Source of the DNA: JALHNI01 sp044226365
GTDB lineage: Bacteria; Acidobacteriota; Terriglobia; Bryobacterales; Bryobacteraceae
Assembly: GCA_044226365.1 (NCBI GenBank)
Contig: JBGAHE010000020.1
Location: 1 to 64,000, forward strand
DNA: 64,000 bases
Direction: 5' to 3'
The notes under the pieces are model-generated. The model ran no database searches. It was not told the DNA's origin and saw only the letters and a program-made list of their open reading frames with translations. Below are positions 41,561-49,197 of the stretch, in pieces (position 1 is the first letter of the stretch; every line of letters starts with the position of its first letter). The translations under genes were made by a program, and so were the position numbers.

Positions 41561-42636
41561 CCACCGCCCTGTTGGTGTGGCTGGCGGCGTCGCCCGCCCC
41601 CACCGCCACGCGCATCAAAGAACTGATCGCCGTCGAAGGAGTCCGCGAGAATCAGTTGATCGGCTATGGCTTAGTCGTGGGCTTGCAAGGCACAGGCGAC
41701 AAACGCCAGACCTTCTTCTCGACGCAGACGCTCGCCAACATGCTGGATCGCATGGGCGTCCAGGTCAGCCCCACCGCCGTGCTGGTGCGGAACATGGCCG
41801 CCGTCATGATTACGGCGAACCTGCCCCCCTTCGCGCAGCCGGGCCAGCGCATCGACCTCACCGCCGCCGCCATCGGCGACGCCACCAATCTCCAGGGCGG
41901 CATTCTGCTCGCCACGCCGCTGCGCGGACTCGACGGACAGATTTATGCGGTTGCCCAGGGCTCGGTCGTCACCGGCGGCTTCGTCGCCAAAGGCGCCGGG
42001 GCCAGCGCCTCGCTCAATCACCCCACGGCCGGACGCGTTCCTGGTGGAGCGCTCGTCGAGCGGCCCGCCCCCACCGTTGCTCTCGGACCCACGGTCAGGC
42101 TCCAGCTGCGCCAAGCCGACTTCACCACCTCGGCCCGCATCGCCGCCACCATCAACGAACGCTTCGGCGCCGGCCGCGCCACGCCCGAAAGCTCCGGCTC
42201 CATCCGGGTGGAAACTCCGCCCGACTACGCCGGCCGCCCCGTCGAGTTCATGGCCGCCATCGAGAGTCTCACCGTGCTCGCCGATCGCACCGCGCGCATC
42301 GTCGTCAACGAACGCACCGGCACCATCGTGATGGGCAAGGAGGTCAAGATCTCGCCGGTCGCGATCATGCACGGCGCGCTCAGCATCGAGATCCAAACTA
42401 CCTACGACGTCAGTCAGCCGGCGCCGCTTAGCCAGGGCGCGACCACCGTCGTTCCCAACACCACCGTTCAGGTGAAGGAGGAAAAGGCCAAGTCGCTCGT
42501 GCTCAAACGCGGAGCCACGGTCGAAGAACTCGTCCGCGCGCTCCAATCGATCGGCGCCACCGCACGCGACGTGATCGCCATCCTGCAAAACCTGCGCGCC
42601 GCCTCGGCTCTCGAAGCCGACCTCGAGGTGATCTAA
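41557..42636 (+). CDS. flgI: Flagellar P-ring protein FlgI
   Basis: About 359 aa from here. No ATG, GTG or TTG lies in frame between 41413 (inside flgH, implausible) and 41572, so the start is probably the CTG at 41557, overlapping the flgH TGA, with GGAG 10 nt upstream. TTALLVWLAASPAPTA is then the signal peptide. ATRIKELIAVEGVRENQLIG, YGLVVGLQGTGDKRQTFF and VEELVRALQSIGATARDVIA are diagnostic of FlgI. It forms the periplasmic P ring with help from FlgA. Confidence 0.9.
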   Translation: MTTALLVWLAASPAPTATRIKELIAVEGVRENQLIGYGLVVGLQGTGDKRQTFFSTQTLANMLDRMGVQVSPTAVLVRNMAAVMITANLPPFAQPGQRIDLTAAAIGDATNLQGGILLATPLRGLDGQIYAVAQGSVVTGGFVAKGAGASASLNHPTAGRVPGGALVERPAPTVALGPTVRLQLRQADFTTSARIAATINERFGAGRATPESSGSIRVETPPDYAGRPVEFMAAIESLTVLADRTARIVVNERTGTIVMGKEVKISPVAIMHGALSIEIQTTYDVSQPAPLSQGATTVVPNTTVQVKEEKAKSLVLKRGATVEELVRALQSIGATARDVIAILQNLRAASALEADLEVI

Positions 42637-42915
42637 GTGGCTCTCAATCCCGTCATGTCCGGCTTTGCCTCGAACGACCTGGCGAGCAAGAACACGCCAG
42701 AACGCATTGCCGCCGCGGCCACTGAGTTTGAAGCCGTGCTCATTGAACAGATGTTGAAGGAAGCCCGCGCCACAGGCGGCTTAGGCGGGGAGGAGGATCA
42801 GGCCAGCGGCACCTTGCGGGAAATGGCGGACCAGCAATTCGCCCGTCTCATCGCAGGCCAGGGCGGCCTGGGGATCACCAAGGATCTGGTCGCCAGCCTG
42901 AAGAAGAAAGCCTAG
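42637..42915 (+). CDS. flgJ: Rod-binding protein, FlgJ N-terminal type
   Basis: 92 aa from a GTG immediately after the flgI stop. AAAATEFEAVLIEQMLKEAR and LREMADQQFARLIAGQGGLG then ITKDLVASL match the rod-binding domain of FlgJ. The muramidase domain found in proteobacterial FlgJ is absent; many lineages keep only this rod-cap domain. Its 3' end overlaps the antisense PDZ gene by 4 nt and ends the flagellar arm. Confidence 0.9.
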   Translation: MALNPVMSGFASNDLASKNTPERIAAAATEFEAVLIEQMLKEARATGGLGGEEDQASGTLREMADQQFARLIAGQGGLGITKDLVASLKKKA

Positions 42916-43811
42916 AACTCGGGCTCGCTGCCCACCGCGCGCACCACCATGCGCGAGCGCGGCATCACCGCGCCCTGTTCTTCGTCTTCGAGCGTCACCG
43001 TGACGGTCATCTCGCGCTTGTCGCGCACCACCGTCAAGGTCACGGTCTTCTTATCGCCGCGTTCGCGCATCGTCATCGCGACGTCGGCTGGCGTCTCAAC
43101 CGGCTTCTCATTCACCCGCACAATCACGTCGCCCGCTCGCAGGCCCGCCTTCTCCGCCGGCGTCCCCTTGCTCACCGAACGCACCAGCACGCCCTGCTTC
43201 ACGCCGAAGAAGTCCGCCAGACCGCCCTTGAGCCCTTCGGCCTCCACGCCCAGCACTCCGCTTTTCCAAGACGTATACGTCCGCGGCATGTCCGGCATCG
43301 TCACCCGCGGCGCCGAAGCGCCGTTCGGCGGCAGCGGCGGCAACGACGGCAGCACGATCGCCCGTTCGCCGTTAATCGTCCAGCTCTTGCGCGCGGCCAC
43401 CTTCGCCCCCACCGCCTGGATGTCCCCGCCCCGGCTCACCGTCAGCTTCACTTCGCGCCCCACCGGCGTCTCACGCACCATGCGCACAAACTGTTCCACG
43501 CCTTCTACGCGCTGCCCATTCATTTCAAGCACCACGTCGCTCTTGCGTAAGCCGGCCCGCGAGGCCGGCGAATCGTCTTCCACCGCCGTGATCTCCACGC
43601 CGCGCTCTTCTTTCAGCTTCAGTTCCTTGGCCCGCGAAGCATCGACATCCTGGACGCCGATCCCCAGGTAGCTCCCGCCGCCCGGCGAAAACTGCACCAC
43701 GCGCGGGGGCGTGGGCGGATTCTGCTGTGCGTGCGCCGGGAGACCGGCCAGCCCCAATACCGTGCCCCACAGGAGTAAGTTCGCCGCCGGCCGAGTAAGT
43801 TGACGTTGCAT
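42912..43811 (-). CDS. Secreted double-PDZ protein, non-catalytic
   Basis: 299 aa with an N-terminal signal segment (PAANLLLWGTVLGLAGLPAHAQQ). PDZ 1 (SYLGIGVQDVDASRAKELK, ITAVEDDSPASRAGLRKSDV) and PDZ 2 (SGVLGVEAEGLKGGLADFFG, VRSVSKGTPAEKAGLRAGDV) carry the GLGF-like carboxylate-binding loops. There is no trypsin-like protease domain, so it is probably a binding or scaffold protein in the envelope. Last gene of the sigma factor operon, 46 nt after the DUF4097-like gene, suggesting an envelope-stress role. Confidence 0.75.
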   Translation of the reverse strand: MQRQLTRPAANLLLWGTVLGLAGLPAHAQQNPPTPPRVVQFSPGGGSYLGIGVQDVDASRAKELKLKEERGVEITAVEDDSPASRAGLRKSDVVLEMNGQRVEGVEQFVRMVRETPVGREVKLTVSRGGDIQAVGAKVAARKSWTINGERAIVLPSLPPLPPNGASAPRVTMPDMPRTYTSWKSGVLGVEAEGLKGGLADFFGVKQGVLVRSVSKGTPAEKAGLRAGDVIVRVNEKPVETPADVAMTMRERGDKKTVTLTVVRDKREMTVTVTLEDEEQGAVMPRSRMVVRAVGSEPEF

Positions 43812-43857
43812 CGTAGAAGACCCTCAGTTAGTAAGTTGGACAGTTCCCGAGCTTGAG

Positions 43858-45024
43858 TTACTTGAGCCTGCGTAAGTGAATCGTGCCACCGACCGCTGCC
43901 AGTTCCAGCACCGGCCCGCCGCCGTTCAAGCGACCCTCGGCCATCACGTAACGATACCGGTCCCGCCGGCCTTGAACCGCTTCAAACTCCGAAACAATTC
44001 GCCCCGCGCTCGTCCCGTTTGGCTCCGTCCGCGCCCTCACTGTCACTGCTAAATTCGACGGCAGGTACACGATAATGTCACCCTTGGTCGCCGAGAGGAA
44101 CGAGTGGTTCAACTGTGCCCCGGCGGGAATCTCCGCCAGGATCATCCCGTCCGCCGTCGTCGCGCGCACCGTTCCGGACACGCCCTTCAACCGGATCGTG
44201 CCCTGCCCGGATTCGCACTGTACATTCTGCCCAGCGCCCACTTCAATCGAGCCGCCCGTCGTCGTCGCCGATACCGGCCCGCCCGCGCGCGCCACCTCGA
44301 TCAAGCCACCGCCTGAGTTTGCCACCACCTCGCCGCCGGCCTTTTCCACGTGAATGCTGCCACCCGCCGTCGACGCATGCAGCGTCCCGCGCACCTCACG
44401 CACCCAGATCTCGCCGCCACCAGTCGCAAACTCCGCCCGCCCGCCAATCGTGTCCACGCGAATCGTCCCGCCACCGGTCGCGCCATTCAAGGACCCGCCA
44501 ATCCGCCCCAGCCGCATCTCGCCGCCGGCCGTTCGGGCAATCGCGTCCTGCCCGATGCCGTCCAAACGCACCGCACCGCCACCGCTCTCGACAAACACGG
44601 CGCCGTCAAGGTCGGTCGCTTCCACATCGCCCCAGCGCGTCTGAATCGCCGTCTGGCGCGTGGATTTGGGAATGGTAATTTCGAGGATCAGTTCAGGAGA
44701 GTCCAGCCACTGGCCGCTCACTTCGAGCATCACCACGCTGCCTTGGTTCTGCACCACTACGGCCACCGGATCAAAGCGGGACTTAGCCGCGGTCGCGCTG
44801 GGCGCCTTCACGCGCTTGGTGAGGGTACCCGTGATCCGGTTCAACCCGCGTTCGCCGCGCACGCGCACTTGCCCGCGCGTCACAATGTGGAGGCGAGTCA
44901 CCCCTTCACTGGCCGCCTGGAAGCCGGAAACCTGCTTCCACCATCCGCCTTCCGCGACAATGCCGTCCGTACCTGCGGCCAATCGGGTCGCCACTAGCAA
45001 CGGGACCCACCACCAGCCGCGCAT
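43858..45024 (-). CDS. Secreted beta-helix-like DUF4097-type protein
   Basis: 388 aa with a signal peptide (MRGWWWVPLLVATRLAAGTD). The mature protein repeats short G-G-x-I-x-V/A units (GGGTIRVDTIGGRAEFATGG, GGSIHVEKAGGEVVANSGGG), as in DUF4097 proteins, which are predicted to form a right-handed beta-helix. Such proteins often sit beside anti-sigma factors and may act as surface adhesins or envelope sensors; the role is unknown. It follows the anti-sigma gene by 5 nt. Confidence 0.7.
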   Translation of the reverse strand: MRGWWWVPLLVATRLAAGTDGIVAEGGWWKQVSGFQAASEGVTRLHIVTRGQVRVRGERGLNRITGTLTKRVKAPSATAAKSRFDPVAVVVQNQGSVVMLEVSGQWLDSPELILEITIPKSTRQTAIQTRWGDVEATDLDGAVFVESGGGAVRLDGIGQDAIARTAGGEMRLGRIGGSLNGATGGGTIRVDTIGGRAEFATGGGEIWVREVRGTLHASTAGGSIHVEKAGGEVVANSGGGLIEVARAGGPVSATTTGGSIEVGAGQNVQCESGQGTIRLKGVSGTVRATTADGMILAEIPAGAQLNHSFLSATKGDIIVYLPSNLAVTVRARTEPNGTSAGRIVSEFEAVQGRRDRYRYVMAEGRLNGGGPVLELAAVGGTIHLRRLK

Positions 45025-45029
45025 CGTCT

Positions 45030-45932
45030 TTAGAAAATCTCCGCGGAAGCGTTCGCCATCCGCAACGCCTTCTCACAGCGCTGACGGATATAGCCGTTCT
45101 CTTCGCGACGCATCAATTGCTGCAGCGTACCCACCGTTTGCTGATCGAGCATCCGCGGCGCGCTATCGGTCAACAGGTCGATCGCCTGCGTCCGCACTCC
45201 CGGATTCTCGTCCGCATTCAGCACGCGCAACAGCGTCTGCCGGATCGCTTCGTTCCCCGCATGCCGCCGCAAGCCTTCAATGGCCTTCAAACGCACCCCG
45301 GCGTTCGGATCGCTTTCGAGCGCCGTCATCAGCACCCGCCGCACGTCATCCGCATCGGCGCCGTTCTGTAACAACGCCACCGTCTCGGCTCGCAGACCCG
45401 GGTCGTTTGCTTCCCGCGCCGCCGACAGCAGCCAACGCTGCACACTCGGGTCGTCCGCGCGTCCGGACACCACTCGCGGCCGCGTCTCGTCCACCACAAT
45501 TCGCACGTTGCCCGACGGGTCGGCTTCCACATAGCGCACGCGCGCCGTACCGCCGGCCGCCAGATTGGCGCCCCCGTCGCTCTGCCCGTTAAAGAGCGGC
45601 GCCCGCGCCGCGAAGAACCCAATCGCCACCAGCCCCATGGCCAGCGCCGGCTTCGCCACCATGCCCCAGTTCAGACCGCTGAAGAAACGTGCGATCGGCC
45701 CCGGAGGCGGCGTCGAAGGCAGCGCCGCCCGCAATTCCTGACGGCACTTCACCAACAGATCCGCCGGCGGTTCCACCGCGCTCAGTTCTTCATGCCAATG
45801 CTGTTCGGACGCTAACGCCGCCTGGCATTCCGCACACTCCGACAGGTGGCTTTGCAGCGCTTCCTCTTCGGTGAACGACAACTCGCCATACAGCATCAGC
45901 GAGAGATTCTCTCGAACCTGTTCGCACTTCAT
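45030..45932 (-). CDS. Anti-sigma factor with zinc finger and HEAT-like repeats
   Basis: 300 aa from the ATG overlapping the sigma-factor stop (ATGA). CEQVRENLSLMLYGEL and HLSECAECQAALASEQHW form the zf-HC2 anti-sigma zinc finger (HxxxCxxC). A membrane segment (GMVAKPALAMGLVAIGFFAA) follows. The C-terminal 170 residues are HEAT-like helical repeats (NDPGLRAETVALLQNGADAD, NPGVRTQAIDLLTDSAPRML), presumably periplasmic sensors. It should bind and inhibit the co-transcribed sigma factor. Confidence 0.82.
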   Translation of the reverse strand: MKCEQVRENLSLMLYGELSFTEEEALQSHLSECAECQAALASEQHWHEELSAVEPPADLLVKCRQELRAALPSTPPPGPIARFFSGLNWGMVAKPALAMGLVAIGFFAARAPLFNGQSDGGANLAAGGTARVRYVEADPSGNVRIVVDETRPRVVSGRADDPSVQRWLLSAAREANDPGLRAETVALLQNGADADDVRRVLMTALESDPNAGVRLKAIEGLRRHAGNEAIRQTLLRVLNADENPGVRTQAIDLLTDSAPRMLDQQTVGTLQQLMRREENGYIRQRCEKALRMANASAEIF

Positions 45933-46498
45933 ACGAAATCTCCCAGCGCAGCCCGCATCTTCTGCGTGACGCGGAACAGACAATTCTTTGCTGCTTCTTC
46001 CGAGGTGCCCAGCACCTCGCCGATGGCCCGCAGGCGCATTCCTTCAAAATGACGCATCTCGAAAACCATGCGCTCGCGCGGCGTTAAGTCGCCCAGCACG
46101 GCGTCGATTCTTTGCCGGAGTTGCCCGCTCACCAGCGCGCGCTGCGGGTCCATGCTCGCTCGCGCGTCACCCGTCAGTTCCGCCCGGTCGCGGGGCCCTT
46201 CGGCCGTCTCCACCACGCTCGATTCTTCCTTGCGAACCTTGCGCTTGCGCAGCAGGTCCAGGCACAGATTCGTCACGATGCGATAGAGCCAGGTATGGAA
46301 GCTGCAGTCGAAGCGGAATTGATGGAGGTTCTTGTGAACCCGCAGAAACGCTTCCTGGTAAATGTCTTGGGCGTCATCGGCCGATCGAAGCAGGCTGTAA
46401 GCCAGTTTCAACACACTTTGGTCGTACCCTCGAACGAGACGTTCGAAGGCGTCCTGGTCGCCAGCCTGTGCCGCCCGGATGAGCGAGGCTTCATCCAT
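45929..46498 (-). CDS. ECF (RpoE-like) sigma factor
   Basis: 189 aa from the ATG at 46498. Region 2: YDQSVLKLAYSLLRSADDAQ then DIYQEAFLRVHKNLHQFRFD and SFHTWLYRIVTNLCLDLLRK. Region 4: LTPRERMVFEMRHFEGMRLR then AIGEVLGTSEEAAKNCLFRV, a helix-turn-helix. It controls a regulon that likely includes its own operon. The open frame continues upstream to 47098, but sigma homology starts here. Coupled to its anti-sigma factor by an ATGA overlap. Confidence 0.88.
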   Translation of the reverse strand: MDEASLIRAAQAGDQDAFERLVRGYDQSVLKLAYSLLRSADDAQDIYQEAFLRVHKNLHQFRFDCSFHTWLYRIVTNLCLDLLRKRKVRKEESSVVETAEGPRDRAELTGDARASMDPQRALVSGQLRQRIDAVLGDLTPRERMVFEMRHFEGMRLRAIGEVLGTSEEAAKNCLFRVTQKMRAALGDFV

Positions 46499-46616
46499 GT
46501 TCACGGCCAGCCGGGTTTGGCCGGTGAGCGCTACGCGGGTTTCTCCATTCAACACTTCTATTCGACGTTTGGTGTGAAAAAACGTCACGCCGAGGGTGTG
46601 CGCCCTTTCCCACATC

Positions 46617-46630
46617 TGGGACAAGTCCCA
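46617..46630. promoter_or_regulatory. 14-bp inverted repeat upstream of the sigma factor
   Basis: TGGGACAAGTCCCA is an inverted repeat of six bases around a two-base centre, about 120 nt upstream of the sigma-factor start, in the region shared with the divergent GntR gene. It could be an operator or part of a hairpin. No partner copy was found. Confidence 0.35.
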
Positions 46631-46699
46631 TCTATTCTTTCCGTCGGACGCCAATTCTGATCTTAACTCATCCTCATTCAGACACTTACGAAATTTCTC

Positions 46700-46726
46700 T
46701 TGAATTGTACAGAGTATGCATACAAT
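46700..46726 (+). promoter_or_regulatory. GntR promoter with palindromic operator over the -10 box
   Basis: TTGAAT (46700-46705) and TACAAT (46721-46726) are 15 nt apart. The perfect palindrome GTATGCATAC (46714-46723) overlaps the -10. Autoregulation by the GntR protein is the likely reading. The GTG start at 46736 follows the expected start site by only a few bases. Confidence 0.5.
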
Positions 46727-46735
46727 ATACAGACA

Positions 46736-47122
46736 GTGCCGCCCGTCCTCACCATCGATCTCGCCTCCTCCACTCCCGCCTACCGTCAGATCGCCGACGG
46801 GCTCCGCACCGCGCTCTGCGAGAACCGGCTCCAGCCTGGCGACTCGCTCCCTCCCGTCCGCCAACTCGCCACCGACCTCGGCGTCCACTTCAACACCGTT
46901 GCCGAAGCCTACCGCACCCTCGCCGCCGAGGGCTGGCTCGACCTCCGCCGTGGCCGCGGTGCCGTCGTCACGCCCCGTCACACCCCGCCCGCTCCCGAGC
47001 CCGCCGAACGCGACCGCCTCCTGCGCGGCTTGCGCGACTGGGTCAACAAACTCCGCGCCGCCGGTCTCGCCCCCGACGAGATCGCCCGCGAACTCCACCG
47101 CTCGCTTGAGGTCTCCGGATGA
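46736..47122 (+). CDS. GntR-family regulator, YtrA-like (short)
   Basis: 128 aa from the GTG at 46736; an alternative TTG at 46700 coincides with the -35 box. SSTPAYRQIADGLRTALCEN then LQPGDSLPPVRQLATDLGVH and NTVAEAYRTLAAEGWLDLRR form the GntR winged helix. The short C-terminal tail (AGLAPDEIARELHRSLEVSG) is the YtrA-type dimerisation element, and no ligand domain is present. Such regulators repress transport or membrane genes next to them. It overlaps the membrane protein gene by 4 nt. Confidence 0.85.
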   Translation: MPPVLTIDLASSTPAYRQIADGLRTALCENRLQPGDSLPPVRQLATDLGVHFNTVAEAYRTLAAEGWLDLRRGRGAVVTPRHTPPAPEPAERDRLLRGLRDWVNKLRAAGLAPDEIARELHRSLEVSG

Positions 47123-48135
47123 ACCCGAACCAGCTCGTCCTGCTCGCCACCACCTTCGTCATCAGCTTGGCGCTCTGGCTCACGCCGCGCCTCTCGCGCC
47201 GCGGTATCTTCTTCGGCTATACAGTCGACCCCGCCTTTCCCGCCACCGCCACCGGCCGACGCATCACCCGGCGCTATGGCCTCTTCATCGGCTCGGCTAC
47301 CGCTCTAGCGCTCCTCCTCGGGGCCACCGCGCCCAAGCTCAGCCTTCTCGGCTTCCTGGTCATGCTCCTCGCCCACTTCATGGGTCTCTGGTGGGCACGC
47401 GAAGAAGTGCGTCCACATCATGTCCCTGCCTCCCCGGTCCGCTCCGCCGCGCTCACCACCCGCTCCACCCGCCTGCCCGGCGGCTGGCTCGTTTGGCTCC
47501 TCCCCGCCGTTCTGCCGCTCGTCTCCCTCTACCTGCTCAATGACCGCCTGCCCGACCTCCCCGACCGCGTCCCCGTTCACTGGGGCTTCGACGGCCAACC
47601 CGACCGCTGGACCGCCAAGTCCTTCCGCAGCGTCGCCGCCCTGCCCATCCTCGGGCTCTCGCTCACCGCCGCCTTCATCCTCATAAGCGCCGCCCTCGCT
47701 CGCTCCCGCCAAGTGAGCCCAGCGGGCGACTCCGCCGCCCACGAATCGCGCCGCCGCTACTTCTCCCTGCGCACCCTCCTCATCGTTCTCTACTTCGTGA
47801 ACACGCTCTTGTTCCTGTTGTCCCTCCAGTTGCTCGGGCTCACCGGCGGCCTGCCCATCCGCCTCATGCTCATCGGCCTCACCCTTGGCACGTTCGTTCT
47901 GATCGGACTCAGTTGGCACTACGCCCAGCGCCGCTCCGACGACGAGCCGCCCTCCGACGGCACGCGCGACGAATGCTGGTACCTCGGCCTTTTCTACGCC
48001 AACCCCGCCGATCCCGCCATCATGGTGGAGCAACGTCTCGGTTTCGGCTACACTCTCAACCTGGCCCGGCCCGCCGCGTGGCTCATCCTCGCCTGCGCCC
48101 TCGCCCCGGCTTTCCTCGCCCCCTGGCTCCGTTAA
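47119..48135 (+). CDS. DUF1648/DUF5808 membrane protein
   Basis: 338 aa with about eight membrane helices. LPDRVPVHWGFDGQPDRWTA is the DUF1648 motif, and CWYLGLFYANPADPAIMVEQ then RLGFGYTLNLARPAAW is the DUF5808 motif. SdpI-type proteins share DUF1648 and give immunity to secreted toxic peptides. Regulator-DUF1648 gene pairs like this (YtrA-type GntR plus DUF1648) are frequent in acidobacteria and firmicutes as I recall. Function of this member unknown. Confidence 0.8.
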   Translation: MNPNQLVLLATTFVISLALWLTPRLSRRGIFFGYTVDPAFPATATGRRITRRYGLFIGSATALALLLGATAPKLSLLGFLVMLLAHFMGLWWAREEVRPHHVPASPVRSAALTTRSTRLPGGWLVWLLPAVLPLVSLYLLNDRLPDLPDRVPVHWGFDGQPDRWTAKSFRSVAALPILGLSLTAAFILISAALARSRQVSPAGDSAAHESRRRYFSLRTLLIVLYFVNTLLFLLSLQLLGLTGGLPIRLMLIGLTLGTFVLIGLSWHYAQRRSDDEPPSDGTRDECWYLGLFYANPADPAIMVEQRLGFGYTLNLARPAAWLILACALAPAFLAPWLR

Positions 48136-48166
48136 CTTTTGGCCACTTACTTGCTCATTCCCACGC

Positions 48167-48274
48167 ATGGCCAAGCCCGACATGCCAAATTTTCCGCTCC
48201 CCCTCCGCCTCATCTTCGGAGTGATTGCCATTTTCATGATTGCCGCCCTACTTCGTTACACCGGCGTCATGTAG
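48167..48274 (+). CDS. 35-aa single-helix membrane peptide
   Basis: MAKPDMPNFPLPLRLIFGVI continues AIFMIAALLRYTGVM then TAG. The C-terminal 22 residues are a membrane helix preceded by a Pro/Arg-rich N-terminus. It lies 31 nt after the DUF1648 gene, on the same strand, so may belong to that operon. There is no strong ribosome-binding site. It is too short for the standard ORF limit; coding is plausible but unproven. Confidence 0.4.
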   Translation: MAKPDMPNFPLPLRLIFGVIAIFMIAALLRYTGVM

Positions 48275-48500
48275 CCCTTGGGGACGTTACCCCTCTGTCC
48301 CCCAGCGTCTGTTTGCTATCATTTAGCCCGCTCTCCCGGCAAATTTCCCCCGGACGCGGAAACTTCGCGCGCCCTCGTCCGCCCCGCCACCGGACTCTGA
48401 CTAGCGCAAACCCTTTCGAATGCGCTACACTAAAAGGGTTCGCGGAGTCGTGTGTCTTGACCCTGAACCCGTGCGTTCATGGCGCGAACCCCAACCCAGG

Positions 48501-48533
48501 CTCTGGCCTTTCGGCCGGGCGGGAAAACCAGAG
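48501..48533 (+). promoter_or_regulatory. Possible RBS-sequestering stem in the rplU leader
   Basis: CTCTGG (48501-48506) can pair with CCAGAG (48528-48533), and GGCC-TTTC-GGCC (48505-48516) forms an alternative small hairpin. AGAGGA at 48530, the rplU ribosome-binding site, is 7 nt before the ATG and lies partly within the stem. This layout fits an autoregulatory leader of the L21 type; only pairing is seen. Confidence 0.35.
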
Positions 48534-48542
48534 GATTCTGTT

Positions 48543-48851
48543 ATGTACGCAGTGATTGAGACCGGCGGGAAGCAGTTCCGCGTCGAAGCCGGCCAGACGT
48601 TGAATGTAGAAACGGTTCCCGGCGATGCCGGTAGCCAGATCGAATTGGGACGCGTGCTCGCCATTGGCGACAACGGCGGCGTTCGCGCCGGCGATGAAGT
48701 GAAGGGTGCGAAGGTCACCGCCACCATCCAGGGCGCCGGCCGCGCCGACAAGATCATCGTTTTCAAGTTCAAGCGCAAGAAGCAGTACAAGCGCACCATT
48801 GGCCACCGTCAAAACTTCACGACGGTGAAAGTCGACGCGATCGTCGGCTAA
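48543..48851 (+). CDS. rplU: 50S ribosomal protein L21
   Basis: 102 aa, standard length. MYAVIETGGKQFRVEAGQTL is the L21 signature, with VLAIGDNGGVRAGDEVKGAK, and GRADKIIVFKFKRKKQYKRT then IGHRQNFTTVKVDAIVG at the C-terminus. It binds 23S rRNA near the exit-tunnel side. AGAGGA 7 nt upstream supports the start. It forms the usual rplU-rpmA pair with rpmA 18 nt downstream. Confidence 0.98.
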   Translation: MYAVIETGGKQFRVEAGQTLNVETVPGDAGSQIELGRVLAIGDNGGVRAGDEVKGAKVTATIQGAGRADKIIVFKFKRKKQYKRTIGHRQNFTTVKVDAIVG

Positions 48852-48869
48852 GCAGAAGAGGATTCCACC

Positions 48870-49127
48870 ATGGCAAGTAAAAAAGGCGCAGGTAGTTCTA
48901 GAAACGGACGCGACTCTCAGGGTCAGCGTCTTGGTGTGAAGCGGTTCAGTGGCCAGTTGGTCACCGGCGGCTCGATCCTCGTCCGGCAGCGCGGCACGAA
49001 GATTAAGGCCGGCGAAAACGTCGGTGTTGGTTCGGACGATACGCTCTACGCGCGCGTCGCCGGTGTCGTGGAATTCCGCGACCGCGGCCGCATGGGCAAG
49101 TTCGTCAGCATCGTTGTCCCCGCTTAA
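48870..49127 (+). CDS. rpmA: 50S ribosomal protein L27
   Basis: 85 aa. MASKKGAGSSRNGRDSQGQR then LGVKRFSGQLVTGGSILVRQ and RGTKIKAGENVGVGSDDTLY are standard L27. The N-terminal tail begins directly with MASKK, with no cleavable extension. It lies near the peptidyl-transferase centre. AAGAGGAT precedes the start. Followed by a terminator and obgE. Confidence 0.98.
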   Translation: MASKKGAGSSRNGRDSQGQRLGVKRFSGQLVTGGSILVRQRGTKIKAGENVGVGSDDTLYARVAGVVEFRDRGRMGKFVSIVVPA

Positions 49128-49166
49128 GTTTTTTCTCGATATTTTTGCTCAGTCATTTCGTTTTCA

Positions 49167-49193
49167 GGGCCGCTGACCCCAGCGGCCCTTTTT
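49167..49193 (+). terminator. Rho-independent terminator after rpmA, abutting obgE
   Basis: GGGCCGCTG-ACCC-CAGCGGCCC (49167-49188) is a perfect 9-bp GC-rich stem with a 4-nt loop, followed by five T. It ends 4 nt before the obgE ATG. It ends rplU-rpmA transcripts and leaves obgE without a normal ribosome-binding site on read-through RNA. Confidence 0.85.
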
Positions 49194-49197
49194 CTTT

